A stretch of 50,067 bases of DNA from contig CAZHVS010000021.1 in the NCBI GenBank assembly GCA_964536015.1, positions 1 through 50,067 on the forward strand, read 5' to 3'. Under the pieces are notes generated by a model that saw only the letters and a list, made by a program, of their open reading frames with translations, was not told the DNA's origin and searched no databases. Positions 36,443 through 45,497 of this stretch are shown here, in pieces; positions within the stretch are counted from its first letter, which is position 1, and each line of letters opens with the position of its first letter. The position numbers were made by a program, and so were the translations under genes. This DNA is from CAZHVS01 sp964536015 (lineage in GTDB: Bacteria > Bacteroidota > Ignavibacteria > Ignavibacteriales > Ignavibacteriaceae).

Positions 36443-38326
36443 ATGAGAAACATAGTACAAAAAACTTTACTAGTTTTTTTAGTTTCAGGATTAATAAATC
36501 TTTTTGCTCAACCACAACCACCCACAAATTTGACTGGTCAGGTTGTCTATCCTTCAACTAATTCAGTAAAAGTTTTTTTAACCTGGCGGGATTCAATTCC
36601 GCCGAACACATTAATCCGATTTAATATTTATCGCAAGGACAGCGATACAGGTTCTTTTCGTAAAATAGCTACTAATATCACGCAAAAAAGTTTTTATGAT
36701 TTGAGTGTTCAGCTCAACAGAACTTATGCTTATAAAGTAACTGCCTTTAATAATCAAGGTGAAAGTCAACCTTCTAATATTGTTACATTGACTATAACTC
36801 CACCAACACCAATTGTTAAAGCTACATTAACCGGGCAAATTTTTAATGAAGCAACAAATGCTCCAATTAATCGTGCCAACATAAAGTTCTTTTTCAATAA
36901 TGCCACAGGGACAGTATGTGCAATCTCTGATAGTTTTGGAAACTTTAAGGCTAAACTTAATCCCGGGCAATATTATATTTATACAAATGCACATGGATTT
37001 ATTCCCGAATATTATGACAATGTTCAAAATTTACAGCAAGCTACTCTAATTACACTTACTTCGGGTGATAGTACAAATATCTCTATTGCTTTAGCACCAA
37101 CTGTTCCGCCAGTGTTATATACTTTAAGTGGATCTGTAAAAGATCCAATTGGTAATGCTTTGAGAGCTAAAATAAAAATTTATAAGAGCAGATTAAATTC
37201 TCATTTCTATCCATATAAAGAAGTCAGAACTGACAGCCTTGGGAATTTTACCGTTCAGACAAAGCAGGGCGATACATTAATATTATATGCGTCTCCAATG
37301 TTAATACAGGATTGGTATCCTGAATTTTACAATAATAAAAGAAATATAAACGAAGCAGATCGAATTGCAATAACAGGAAATATAACAGGAATTGATTTTA
37401 TTCTTGAACATAAACCGGTTTATCCAAATGGTATTTCTGGAACAGTAAAAGATACACTTGATGATCCTGTGCTTGCATTAATTCACGCTTTCCCGAAATA
37501 TGTAAATACTCATCCGATTATTAATACGACTTTAAAAAAATATTTAACACATAGCGATTCACTTGGTGTTTATGCATTTACAAATATGTTACCGGGAAAA
37601 TATGTTTTGTTTGCACATCCCGAACCCGGTTATTTACCAACTTACTTTAGGTATGATGGAACTCCAACTATGAACTGGAGGAATGCAGATTCTGTTATGG
37701 TTGATTCTACAAGTTTAGTACAAAACATTAATTTCATAGTACATGCAAGACCAGATAGCGGTTTCGCATCGATAACGGGAATTGTTAAAGATAGAAATAA
37801 TGCAGTTATTGAAGGAGCTGTTGTTTTAGCAATTGATCAGAATAACGAAGTTTATTCTTTTGCTGTTAGCAATAAAAATGGTCAATACAATCTTTGCGGA
37901 TTAGTTCCAGGCGATTATGTAGTTGTCTCGGATAAAGAAGGTTACCAGATAAGTTCAAATCAATATGCTCAGGTTAGCTATCCGGGTAATACAAGCTCAA
38001 CATTTAATTTTGTCCTTAATCCATACAATGTAACCACGGTTGATAACGAGGTTTCTACTCCTTCAAATTTTAACCTTTACCAGAATTATCCTAATCCATT
38101 TAATCCATCAACGGTTATTAGTTTCCAGATACCATCTGATGCAAAAGTAACTTTGAAGGTTTATAATGTACTTGGAAATGAAGTTGCTACACTGGTAAAT
38201 GAATATAAAGCAGCAGGGAAATATGATATTAAATTTAATGCGAGTGAATTATCAAGCGGTGTTTACTTTTATAAACTCGAAGCAGGTAATTTCTCAGCAA
38301 TAAAAAAACTTACCTTGATGAAGTAA
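36443..38326 (+). CDS. Secreted FN3 / carboxypeptidase-regulatory-like repeat protein with T9SS tail
   Basis: A 627-residue exported protein with signal peptide (1-22, ...LFAQ). One FN3 domain (about 23-118) is followed by four carboxypeptidase-regulatory-like domains (starting near 128, 228, 332 and 443; each has a 'DSxGNF/VYxF' turn) and a T9SS C-terminal domain (NYPNPFNPSTVISF ... SGVYFYKLEAG ... KKLTLMK). Beta-sandwich domains of this kind act as spacers or binders on surface proteins. It has its own upstream region and a strong terminator behind it, so it is probably monocistronic. Confidence 0.9.
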   Translation: MRNIVQKTLLVFLVSGLINLFAQPQPPTNLTGQVVYPSTNSVKVFLTWRDSIPPNTLIRFNIYRKDSDTGSFRKIATNITQKSFYDLSVQLNRTYAYKVTAFNNQGESQPSNIVTLTITPPTPIVKATLTGQIFNEATNAPINRANIKFFFNNATGTVCAISDSFGNFKAKLNPGQYYIYTNAHGFIPEYYDNVQNLQQATLITLTSGDSTNISIALAPTVPPVLYTLSGSVKDPIGNALRAKIKIYKSRLNSHFYPYKEVRTDSLGNFTVQTKQGDTLILYASPMLIQDWYPEFYNNKRNINEADRIAITGNITGIDFILEHKPVYPNGISGTVKDTLDDPVLALIHAFPKYVNTHPIINTTLKKYLTHSDSLGVYAFTNMLPGKYVLFAHPEPGYLPTYFRYDGTPTMNWRNADSVMVDSTSLVQNINFIVHARPDSGFASITGIVKDRNNAVIEGAVVLAIDQNNEVYSFAVSNKNGQYNLCGLVPGDYVVVSDKEGYQISSNQYAQVSYPGNTSSTFNFVLNPYNVTTVDNEVSTPSNFNLYQNYPNPFNPSTVISFQIPSDAKVTLKVYNVLGNEVATLVNEYKAAGKYDIKFNASELSSGVYFYKLEAGNFSAIKKLTLMK

Positions 38327-38346
38327 GAATAATAGCTAAAAATCCG

Positions 38347-38382
38347 AAGCCTGACTTGACGCCCGTTAAGTCGGGCTTTTTT
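38347..38382 (+). terminator. Rho-independent terminator behind the FN3/T9SS gene
   Basis: AAGCCTGACTT (38347-38357) pairs with AAGTCGGGCTT (38368-38378) with one G-T wobble and a 10-nt loop, followed by TTTTA. It lies 20 bp after the plus-strand gene and just before the end of the convergent HAD gene. It may also work on the minus strand, where T-runs are poorer. Confidence 0.85.
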
Positions 38383-39040
38383 ATTCTAAATTTTTAAGTG
38401 ATGATAAAAATTGTAAAGGTTCATCGATAATGATGTCGGGTAAAAATGATTCAAGAATTTCTTTGCTTCTGTAACCCCACGATACAGCACAGGTGCTTGC
38501 GTTTGCGGATTTCCCACATTGCACATCAAGTTCTGAATCTCCAATAATTATTGTGTTTTGTGGTGAGATTGATAAATAATTGCAAATAAATAATAGCGGT
38601 TCAGGTGAGGGTTTTACAGCAAGATTTTTTCTGCGTCCCAATACATAACTAAAAAATTTTCTTAAATTGAAATGATCAATTATTAGATCAGCCTGCTCCT
38701 GGGCTTTTGTTGTTAATAAAGCGATAAGAATATTTTGATCTTTTAATGAGATTAAAAGCTTTTCAATGTTTTCATAAACTTTTGTAGTGTTTATATAATC
38801 AAAGTAAATCGATTTATAAACTTCAATGAATCCCTCGATGTCGTCCACTTCAATGTTTAAATCTATAAAGATATCTTTAAAATGAGCACCAATTCTTTTA
38901 TCCAGTTCTTTTCTTGGAAGCGAGACAGATTGATTCAAAAGTTCAAAAGTTTTTATTGTGGCAAGATATATGGTTTCACTTGAATCCATAAGCGTTCCGT
39001 CAAGATCGAACACAGCAAGTTGAATGTTGGAATTATTCAT
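38381..39040 (-). CDS. HAD-superfamily phosphatase (phosphoglycolate phosphatase-like)
   Basis: A 219-residue haloacid dehalogenase-fold hydrolase with DxDGT (Asp12, Asp14), LLTTKAQ motif II, the Lys/Pro segment AVKPSPEP and the acidic motif IIGDSELDV. A helical cap (about 20-85) is of the phosphoglycolate phosphatase/beta-phosphoglucomutase class. Substrate cannot be told. It is 15 bp downstream of the DUF2203 gene and shares its operon. Confidence 0.85.
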   Translation of the reverse strand: MNNSNIQLAVFDLDGTLMDSSETIYLATIKTFELLNQSVSLPRKELDKRIGAHFKDIFIDLNIEVDDIEGFIEVYKSIYFDYINTTKVYENIEKLLISLKDQNILIALLTTKAQEQADLIIDHFNLRKFFSYVLGRRKNLAVKPSPEPLLFICNYLSISPQNTIIIGDSELDVQCGKSANASTCAVSWGYRSKEILESFLPDIIIDEPLQFLSSLKNLE

Positions 39041-39055
39041 TTCAAGAAATTTTTT

Positions 39056-39433
39056 TTAATTAAAGTGGTCAGATGGAATTTCTTTTCTACCGATAAAACC
39101 ATCATTTAATCTGTGGTAATATTTTATTTCCGGTTCATCGCTTTTCCAGCAAAGCATGACTTCCTCGTCATCAATTATAGCGGGAAAATCAATCAACCCA
39201 ATTTCAAAATTCCAGTCTTTGTAATAGCAGCCAATCTCTTTAAGCTCATCAATGTAACTATCAATTTCTTTCGTTAATGATTCAATTACATTATCAGTCT
39301 TTTCATCGTCAATAAAAGATTCAGAAAGAATTTTTATTTCTCTTCCTTTCTGAAGAATATCAAAAACAATTTGTTTAACAAGCGGAAGAGTTTTATTAGC
39401 TTCTTCTGGTGTAAAATATTTTATTTCTACCAT
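39056..39433 (-). CDS. DUF2203 family protein
   Basis: A 125-residue protein; FTPEEANKTLPLVKQIV near the N-terminus, an amphipathic helix pair, and the C-terminal DFPAIIDDEEVMLCWKSDEPEI ... YYHRLNDGF are diagnostic of DUF2203. Function is not known. ATG start at 39433; 15 bp upstream of the HAD gene. Confidence 0.88.
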   Translation of the reverse strand: MVEIKYFTPEEANKTLPLVKQIVFDILQKGREIKILSESFIDDEKTDNVIESLTKEIDSYIDELKEIGCYYKDWNFEIGLIDFPAIIDDEEVMLCWKSDEPEIKYYHRLNDGFIGRKEIPSDHFN

Positions 39434-39510
39434 AAATTCATTCGACTTTAAATTATAAATAAGTCTTATTAAAAATTAGTTCCATAAAATTGAATACCTA
39501 TAATCCACAA

Positions 39511-42500
39511 TCACAATTTTCTGGCAACAACAAGCACAGCTTTCTGTTTTTCAGTAGAGCCTGAACTGCCAACAGCTTCAAGGTAAACAATGTAAATTCC
39601 AATTCGTAATGGATTACCGTCATCATCAAGACCGTTAAATATAATCTGTCCTTTAGAACCACTTGAGACATTGTTAGCAAGGTTGCGAACTAAACGCCCT
39701 TTGCTATCAAAGATTTTTAATTTGATTTGCGATACAGGTTGAGATAAATTATAATTTATAAGTGTAAAATCTTCAAATCCATCATTATCAGGTGAAAAAG
39801 GATTTGGTGAAATTGAAATGCTTGATTGTAAATTCGGATTAGTTGTATAAATACTGTTAGCTTTTCCCGGTGAAGCACCTTGCGACAAAACACAGGTGCT
39901 CCAATTCATTGCATCATTGGAGCCAAGAAAAGGATTTATTCTTTCCAGTGATTTGTTTTTTGTGTTGCTTATTGCAGGATTGTGCCAATTATCAGAATAA
40001 AATACAGAATCAATAGTATTGTTGTGTACATCTTTTAATAAAATTAATTCACCAGTATTTGTGAATCCAAGATTTGATTCATTAGCAATATTTTTATACT
40101 CATATTGCTCAAGGTAAGAATAATTTTTAATTACCGAAGAATCGGCAGCATAAACAAAATATGTTTTTGGTGGAAGGACAAAACCTATTTCAAATAGTCT
40201 GAAATAATTTCCTTTTTCATCATAGAATTTCCACCCACCTAAATTAACTGAATCATTTCCAGAATTATAAAACTCGATGAACTCATTATTACCAGTAGCC
40301 GGATCAAACATTATTTCATTAATTACAATGTCTTTTATTTTGTATGAAGGAATTGAATTAACAGAATTTTCCTCACCGGGTGTACTGCGGCTTAGACTCA
40401 ATGAGGATGTCCAGTTGAAATTATCATTTGAATAATTCTGTTTGGAAATTCTTTCAAGAGAAACACCATTACTTCCACCCCAGGAACTTTTGTAATTTAT
40501 ACTATCTATTATTGCACCGCGAAAATCATAAATATAAACTCCATCGCCTGTATTATTCAGAGTTCCAAATGGTGCAGCACTAAACTTGTAATTTGTGGTT
40601 TGATGATAATTTTTATATGAAGAATCTCTTGCTATAACTAAAAATTCATTTGGTAATAAAATTAAATCTTGTGTGGAGATATAAGCTTTTACAGGTGTTG
40701 TAAGTAAGTCGCTTATCATCCAGTTCTTTAAATTAATATTTTGTGTTGATACATTTTGAATTTCAACCCATTCTGGTTCGTTATTAACTGGGTCGTACAT
40801 AAATTCATTTACAAGAATTATCTTTGAGGCATAACCCGGCTCAACTGATTTCTCCATGTAGTTATTAAATATATCCTCATCTAAAGTAAAATCAACACGC
40901 GCTGCAACAAGAATTTTTGATGTAATATTTTTTATATAAGCAGTCGATGTGATAATTAATGAATCTGAAACTGCGAGTGAAAGATTATTTCTTATTTCAA
41001 GCAAGCTATCAACAGAGTTATTATTGTCACTATCAATTAAAATATTCAAACTAAAATTTGTTGCCTGTAACAATCCATTGTTTTTTATTTTTACTGATAT
41101 GTAAACATTATCTCCAGGAACAGGGAAGGGGGGAATAAATGATAATTCAGAAATAGTCAAATCGTAATTCTTTGGTGAAATGCTGTTTGTTCTTCCCGGG
41201 GTGCTTTGTTCAATATCGGTAGAGGAACTCCAGTTGCTTTGTATGTTTGACGATGCAGATACAACTTTTCTTTCAAGTGAATATCCGCCTGTTCCTCCCC
41301 ACGTATTGTAATATAGTACCGAATCTATTACTGCCGAGCGATTATCTTTTAATACAACGCCATCAACATCATTATTAAAGGAAGGCATGGAAACTACAAT
41401 GAATCTAGACGGGATACTTCTATGAAAGTTTTTAATGGTAGAATCTTTGGCAATTACAAGAAATTCATTTGCTTTAATATAAACCTGCTGATTAATTTTT
41501 GCAGTTATTGGTGTAGCGTAAACATCCGTAATTGTCCAGTTTGACAAATTAATGGAATCGCTGGTTGTGTTATACAACTCTATCCATTCGGGTTCACCGC
41601 CTTGAGGGGCATACATTATTTCATTTATTACAATACTTGATTTTGGGTAACCCGTTGCGACAAGTTTATATAATCGATTATCAGTAGTATCTTCATCCTG
41701 CGTATATACTGCAAAAGCAACAAATCCTTTTGTGTTTGTAATATTGTTAATTATATAACTGAACTGGTGTTGTAAGGAATCACCAGCAGCAAGCGTTAAT
41801 GTATTTGAAGAAGCAACCAGCACATCAGGTAATGAATCAAGATTTGTGTCTTCCCATAATTCAGTATAGAATGAAGCAGAATTCTTTCCTGTGTTTTTTA
41901 TTAAAGCAGAGACTGTAACGTTATCACCACTGACAGGGAAAGCAGGATTGAAAACAATATCTTTCAAAGTAACATCGTAATTCTTTTGAGTTACAGAGTT
42001 AATTCTTCCGGGAGTAGCTTTATAAATGTTTGTAGAAGTTTTCCAGTTAGATGAATTTGTACTTGATGAATTAACATCAATTCTTTCAAGTGATTTACCA
42101 CTTGCACCACCCCAGCTTGAATAGTAGTAAAGACTATCAATCAAATTGCCGAGAGAATCTTTAAGTACACAGGCATCATCAGTGTTGTTTAATGCTGGTA
42201 AACTGAAAACAATTACAGGAACAGGAACAGAGTAATAAGAAAGAACAGAAGAATCTTTACTAAGTACAACAAATGAATTGGGCTGAATAAAAACATTGTT
42301 CGAAGTAATAGTAACTGTAGTTGAGTTGTCAGCAAACTTCCATTTTTTCAGATTGATAACATTGGCTGTCCTGTTATAAACTTCCACCCACTCCGGTTCG
42401 CCTGTTGATGGTGCATACATAATTTCATTGATGACAATATCGTTATAGTTGTTTCCCTGTGAGTAAACAGTAAAATCAAAAACTATTTTATTGTTTGTTG

Positions 42501-43383
42501 TATCTTCGTCTTGAGAAAAATTTACCTTTGCTATTATCCTGTAATTCCCCGCATTTAATGGTCCAAACTGAGTAGAAAAATTAATTGAATCTCCGGCTAA
42601 CAGGTTAACTAAATTTTGAGTTGAGAGCAACTCGTTTACTGTCGGAATTGAATCAAAATTCAAGTCATTATAAAATTCTGCCTGGTATGTTGCAGCAGTA
42701 TTTACTCCTTTATTCTTTACTTTTGCTGAAATAGTAACTGTCTGCCCTTGCAGTGGATTTAATGGGGTAACTGAAACAGATGATATTAACAAATCATAAT
42801 TTAATGGAGTTAAAGTGTTTCTGAAACCGGGAGTTCCATTGTAAGTTAATCCATTTCCCCAATTAGCTGTTGAATTGTTTTTGTATAATATTATTTTTTC
42901 GTCTGAGTAAGCAGTGTTGTTATTTGCAGTATAAGTATACGTTTCAAGTGTGTCGCCAGTTGTATTTATAAGCCAGAGTTGTCTGTCAGTTGTGTTTGCC
43001 ATTCCCGATGAGCCAAAAGCATTATCCGCAATTTTTAATATTAATGCCGAAGAAGGAATAAGCTGGTTATATATTCCTGTTGGAATATCATAGTCGCCTT
43101 CAAAAATTACCGCATACGATTTTGGAGGCAGTATTGTTCCATAACCTGCATTCTTAATTGTATCAGGAGTTGATGTATAGTACTTAATCCTAATATTATT
43201 AAGATTAATGCTTTGTGTTTCGCTTGTATTGTATATCTCAATAAATTCATTATTCCCTGATACTGCATTAAACATAATTTCACTGAAAGTAAGAAGCGAA
43301 TCGGATTGAGCAGTTGTTAGTTTTGGAAAAAATACAATTAAAAAAATAATTAATAGTTTTAGGTAAGATATTTTCTTTTTCAA
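39511..43383 (-). CDS. Giant secreted lamin-tail-domain repeat protein with FlgD-like C-terminus
   Basis: A 1290-residue exported protein with a signal peptide (MKKKISYLKLLIIFLIVFFPKLTTAQ). It is a chain of lamin-tail domains (about 28-180, 318-465, 590-740, 860-1010, 1030-1170; each with 'VINEIMYxPxxGExEWVEVYN' and 'SLERI' signatures) alternating with CARDB-like beta-sandwich domains (about 195-310, 470-580, 745-855). The end (ISPNPFSPDNDGFED ... LRIGIYIVYLEA) is a FlgD-type or gliding-associated C-terminal domain instead of the NPFNPST T9SS tail used elsewhere here. It starts with TTG at 43383, overlapping the SDR stop (TTGA). Likely extracellular adhesin or structural protein. Confidence 0.87.
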   Translation of the reverse strand: MKKKISYLKLLIIFLIVFFPKLTTAQSDSLLTFSEIMFNAVSGNNEFIEIYNTSETQSINLNNIRIKYYTSTPDTIKNAGYGTILPPKSYAVIFEGDYDIPTGIYNQLIPSSALILKIADNAFGSSGMANTTDRQLWLINTTGDTLETYTYTANNNTAYSDEKIILYKNNSTANWGNGLTYNGTPGFRNTLTPLNYDLLISSVSVTPLNPLQGQTVTISAKVKNKGVNTAATYQAEFYNDLNFDSIPTVNELLSTQNLVNLLAGDSINFSTQFGPLNAGNYRIIAKVNFSQDEDTTNNKIVFDFTVYSQGNNYNDIVINEIMYAPSTGEPEWVEVYNRTANVINLKKWKFADNSTTVTITSNNVFIQPNSFVVLSKDSSVLSYYSVPVPVIVFSLPALNNTDDACVLKDSLGNLIDSLYYYSSWGGASGKSLERIDVNSSSTNSSNWKTSTNIYKATPGRINSVTQKNYDVTLKDIVFNPAFPVSGDNVTVSALIKNTGKNSASFYTELWEDTNLDSLPDVLVASSNTLTLAAGDSLQHQFSYIINNITNTKGFVAFAVYTQDEDTTDNRLYKLVATGYPKSSIVINEIMYAPQGGEPEWIELYNTTSDSINLSNWTITDVYATPITAKINQQVYIKANEFLVIAKDSTIKNFHRSIPSRFIVVSMPSFNNDVDGVVLKDNRSAVIDSVLYYNTWGGTGGYSLERKVVSASSNIQSNWSSSTDIEQSTPGRTNSISPKNYDLTISELSFIPPFPVPGDNVYISVKIKNNGLLQATNFSLNILIDSDNNNSVDSLLEIRNNLSLAVSDSLIITSTAYIKNITSKILVAARVDFTLDEDIFNNYMEKSVEPGYASKIILVNEFMYDPVNNEPEWVEIQNVSTQNINLKNWMISDLLTTPVKAYISTQDLILLPNEFLVIARDSSYKNYHQTTNYKFSAAPFGTLNNTGDGVYIYDFRGAIIDSINYKSSWGGSNGVSLERISKQNYSNDNFNWTSSLSLSRSTPGEENSVNSIPSYKIKDIVINEIMFDPATGNNEFIEFYNSGNDSVNLGGWKFYDEKGNYFRLFEIGFVLPPKTYFVYAADSSVIKNYSYLEQYEYKNIANESNLGFTNTGELILLKDVHNNTIDSVFYSDNWHNPAISNTKNKSLERINPFLGSNDAMNWSTCVLSQGASPGKANSIYTTNPNLQSSISISPNPFSPDNDGFEDFTLINYNLSQPVSQIKLKIFDSKGRLVRNLANNVSSGSKGQIIFNGLDDDGNPLRIGIYIVYLEAVGSSGSTEKQKAVLVVARKL

Positions 43384-44165
43384 AATTTCTGCCTTTCGCC
43401 AATTGTTTTTGGGTTGATTCCTGCAATAAAATCAAAAATAAAATCAGGAAGTATTTTTATAAACTTTGTTATTAACACCATTGCATATGGAAACTGTATG
43501 ATTCGTTTCTCTTTTTTTATCCCTTTAAAAATTATTTCGGCTGCTTTGTCTGCACTCATTAAAAAAGGCATCCTGAATTCATTTTTCGCAGTCATTTCTG
43601 TTTTTACAAAGCCGGGTTTTACTGTAAGGACTTTTATGTTAAATGGTTTCAACTCATTTCTCAAACTCTCAAGATATTTAGAGGTAGCAGCTTTGCTTGC
43701 ACAATAGAATCCGCTCTTCGGAAAACCTCTGCCATCTGCAAGTGAAGATACGCCCACAATCAATCCGCCGCCGTTTTCTCTGAAGATGGGAAGAAGCTGT
43801 TCAACACAATAAATTATTCCTAAGACATTTGTGCCGAATGTTTTCTCTGCACGCATTGAATCGAAATCGCCTATTTCATTCCTGAATGCCACACCAGCAT
43901 TCAGAATTGCTGCATCAATTTTTATTTTTTCATTCCTCATATTTTCGAACAACTGCTTTACATCTTCTTTATCGGAGACATCACACCTGTAAATTCTTAC
44001 GCGTCCGTTTTGTTCGCGAATAGTTTTTTCAGTTTCTTCTAAAAGATTTTCTCTTCTTGCAGTTAAAATCAAATCACAATTTTCTCTGGCAAGACGCATT
44101 GCCATAGCTTTACCAATACCGCTTGAGGCACCTGTTAAAAGGATAGTTTTATTTCTTAATTCCAT
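43380..44165 (-). CDS. Short-chain dehydrogenase/reductase
   Basis: A 261-residue SDR: TGASSGIG at 11-18, NAGVAF, catalytic Ser in VGVSSLADG and Y-x3-K in YCASK. A C-terminal extension with hydrophobic residues (LITKFIKILPDFIFDFI) suggests membrane association. It differs clearly from the SDR at 26030-26800. Substrate unknown. Translationally coupled to the lamin-tail protein through a 4-bp overlap, an odd pairing whose meaning is not evident. Confidence 0.87.
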   Translation of the reverse strand: MELRNKTILLTGASSGIGKAMAMRLARENCDLILTARRENLLEETEKTIREQNGRVRIYRCDVSDKEDVKQLFENMRNEKIKIDAAILNAGVAFRNEIGDFDSMRAEKTFGTNVLGIIYCVEQLLPIFRENGGGLIVGVSSLADGRGFPKSGFYCASKAATSKYLESLRNELKPFNIKVLTVKPGFVKTEMTAKNEFRMPFLMSADKAAEIIFKGIKKEKRIIQFPYAMVLITKFIKILPDFIFDFIAGINPKTIGERQKF

Positions 44166-44279
44166 TCATACATCTGTAAATTGATAAGTAAAATTAAGAA
44201 AGAAAATTCGAAAAGAGAATTCTATTTTAGTCAAGGTTGAAAGGATAAGCGAACCTTCTGTTTTTTATATGGATGCTGA

Positions 44280-44690
44280 TTAGTCTATATTAGACTTCTT
44301 CTCTAATCTGAGCAAAATAATTGACAAAACACCGATAACTATTCCAACTGCGAAATACATAACCTGTAAATTTCTTCCTGCTCCTTCTGGCGAGCCGATA
44401 GAAAACACTTCAACCAATTCAAAAATGATAATAAACAATGCCGCAATTAAGGAAATCTGTAAGCCATATTTTTTCTTTTTTACTACAAAGAAAAATGCAG
44501 CAGAAGAAGAGCCGCCTACAAGAAGCAGCAAAACCAAACCGGGTAAAAGGTAACTTGAAAAAATAGAACCTTGTAATAAATCAATCGGAGGGGCTCCGAA
44601 TCCGGCAATCAATCCTATACCACCGCCAATTGCAGTAAGTGCAAGAAAACCATTAAATACTAAAAGTGTTATTCTAAAAATTTTTAACAT
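44280..44690 (-). CDS. Hypothetical four-helix membrane protein
   Basis: A 136-residue protein with four hydrophobic segments (about 6-30, 47-70, 75-98 and 108-130) and Gly-rich first helix. I recognise no family. Its ATG is preceded by AAAACAAAGCT, only a weak ribosome-binding site. It lies 86 bp downstream of the DinB gene and 114 bp before the SDR, and may belong to the accessory end of the window. Confidence 0.65.
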   Translation of the reverse strand: MLKIFRITLLVFNGFLALTAIGGGIGLIAGFGAPPIDLLQGSIFSSYLLPGLVLLLLVGGSSSAAFFFVVKKKKYGLQISLIAALFIIIFELVEVFSIGSPEGAGRNLQVMYFAVGIVIGVLSIILLRLEKKSNID

Positions 44691-44776
44691 AGCTTTGTTT
44701 TTTTGAAACTAAAATTAGTTAATTTTTTTATCCCAAAGTTCGGCAGTCGGGAATCAAAAAAAAATTTGGAAAACCG

Positions 44777-45271
44777 CTAATTGTTTTTTCTTCTTACCCA
44801 CTTACCGGCTGAATCAATTTGTTGACGCAACATTAAATTCAACTGTGCCGTATGATGTTGAACATGACGCATATTATATAAAATTAACTCAAAGAATGCC
44901 AATTCCAGTGTCCCGAACTTATATACTTTATCCGCACTATTCTCATTTATATTCTCAATAGTTGCATTACATTTTTTCTTGCAATGCTCTAAATAAGTTT
45001 TTAACTCACTTTTCGAAAATATTTTATCTGGTAATATACCTTTCGGGTCAAGCTCTGTTATTCCAAAATCATTAAAAGGTTGAAAATTATCCGGCAATTC
45101 TGTCAAATAAAAATCCAGCCAGAATATTGTATGATATGCTATATACCAAAAGTCTGAAAAATCATTTTTTTGACTCCATACTTTTTCAGGACATAAATCG
45201 ATAGCATTTTCAAGCATCTCTATTGAAGCACCAAATTGCGCAAATAAATATTTATTTAATTTATTTTGCAT
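44777..45271 (-). CDS. DinB-family (DfsB/YfiT-type) protein
   Basis: A 164-residue four-helix-bundle protein. The presumed metal triad is seen as YHTIFWLD (His about 48) and RHVQHHTAQLN near the C-terminus. DinB-fold proteins are often thiol transferases or metal hydrolases of unknown substrate. The start codon lies 36 nt from GCCCAAC (45307-45313), which on the minus strand reads GTTGGGC, a perfect integron core-site pattern; this may mark the gene as the next cassette in the array described below. Confidence 0.85.
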   Translation of the reverse strand: MQNKLNKYLFAQFGASIEMLENAIDLCPEKVWSQKNDFSDFWYIAYHTIFWLDFYLTELPDNFQPFNDFGITELDPKGILPDKIFSKSELKTYLEHCKKKCNATIENINENSADKVYKFGTLELAFFELILYNMRHVQHHTAQLNLMLRQQIDSAGKWVRRKNN

Positions 45272-45367
45272 GCTTATCTCAATTTTGTTACACTAATATT
45301 TAATTATGCCCAACGATGTTGTTTTTAAGCCGCCGCCAATAACAGCAATGCAACTTTGAAAACCAAT

Positions 45368-45497
45368 GCCAATAATTTTTAATTTATTTTTCTTTTTAAC
45401 CTACTTCAAAGAGCAACTAAGTTTTGTCAACCAACTTTTATTTTACTTCAAACAACCGCATCGAAGATAGCGGTCGCTGTTGAGGCACTTGTTATAC
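45368..45497 (-). repeat. Repeat A, copy 1 (130 bp), behind the restriction-modification gene
   Basis: The first 110 bp (45368-45477) are identical to 49230-49339, and over 130 bp there are six differences and no gaps. The gene-facing end reads GTATAAC on the minus strand and includes the stop codon of the restriction-modification gene. It contains the hairpin described in the next entry. Confidence 0.95.
45429..45497 (-). other. attC-like imperfect hairpin, copy 1
   Basis: Minus strand: GTATAAC, short spacer, then CCTCAACAGCGACCGC (45486-45471), a loop region, and GCGGTTGTTTGAAG (45459-45446), ending at GTTGGTT (45435-45429). The arms pair with bulges (CCGC/GCGG, then TCAA/TTGA), as in attC sites, and the 69-bp size is typical. 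The far core GTTGGTT deviates from GTTRRRY, so this may be decayed or a coincidence. Confidence 0.5.

Noticed and set aside
30021..38326. Local type IX secretion machinery
   Set aside because: Only cargo with T9SS tails is encoded here; no Por/Spr/Gld components were recognised.
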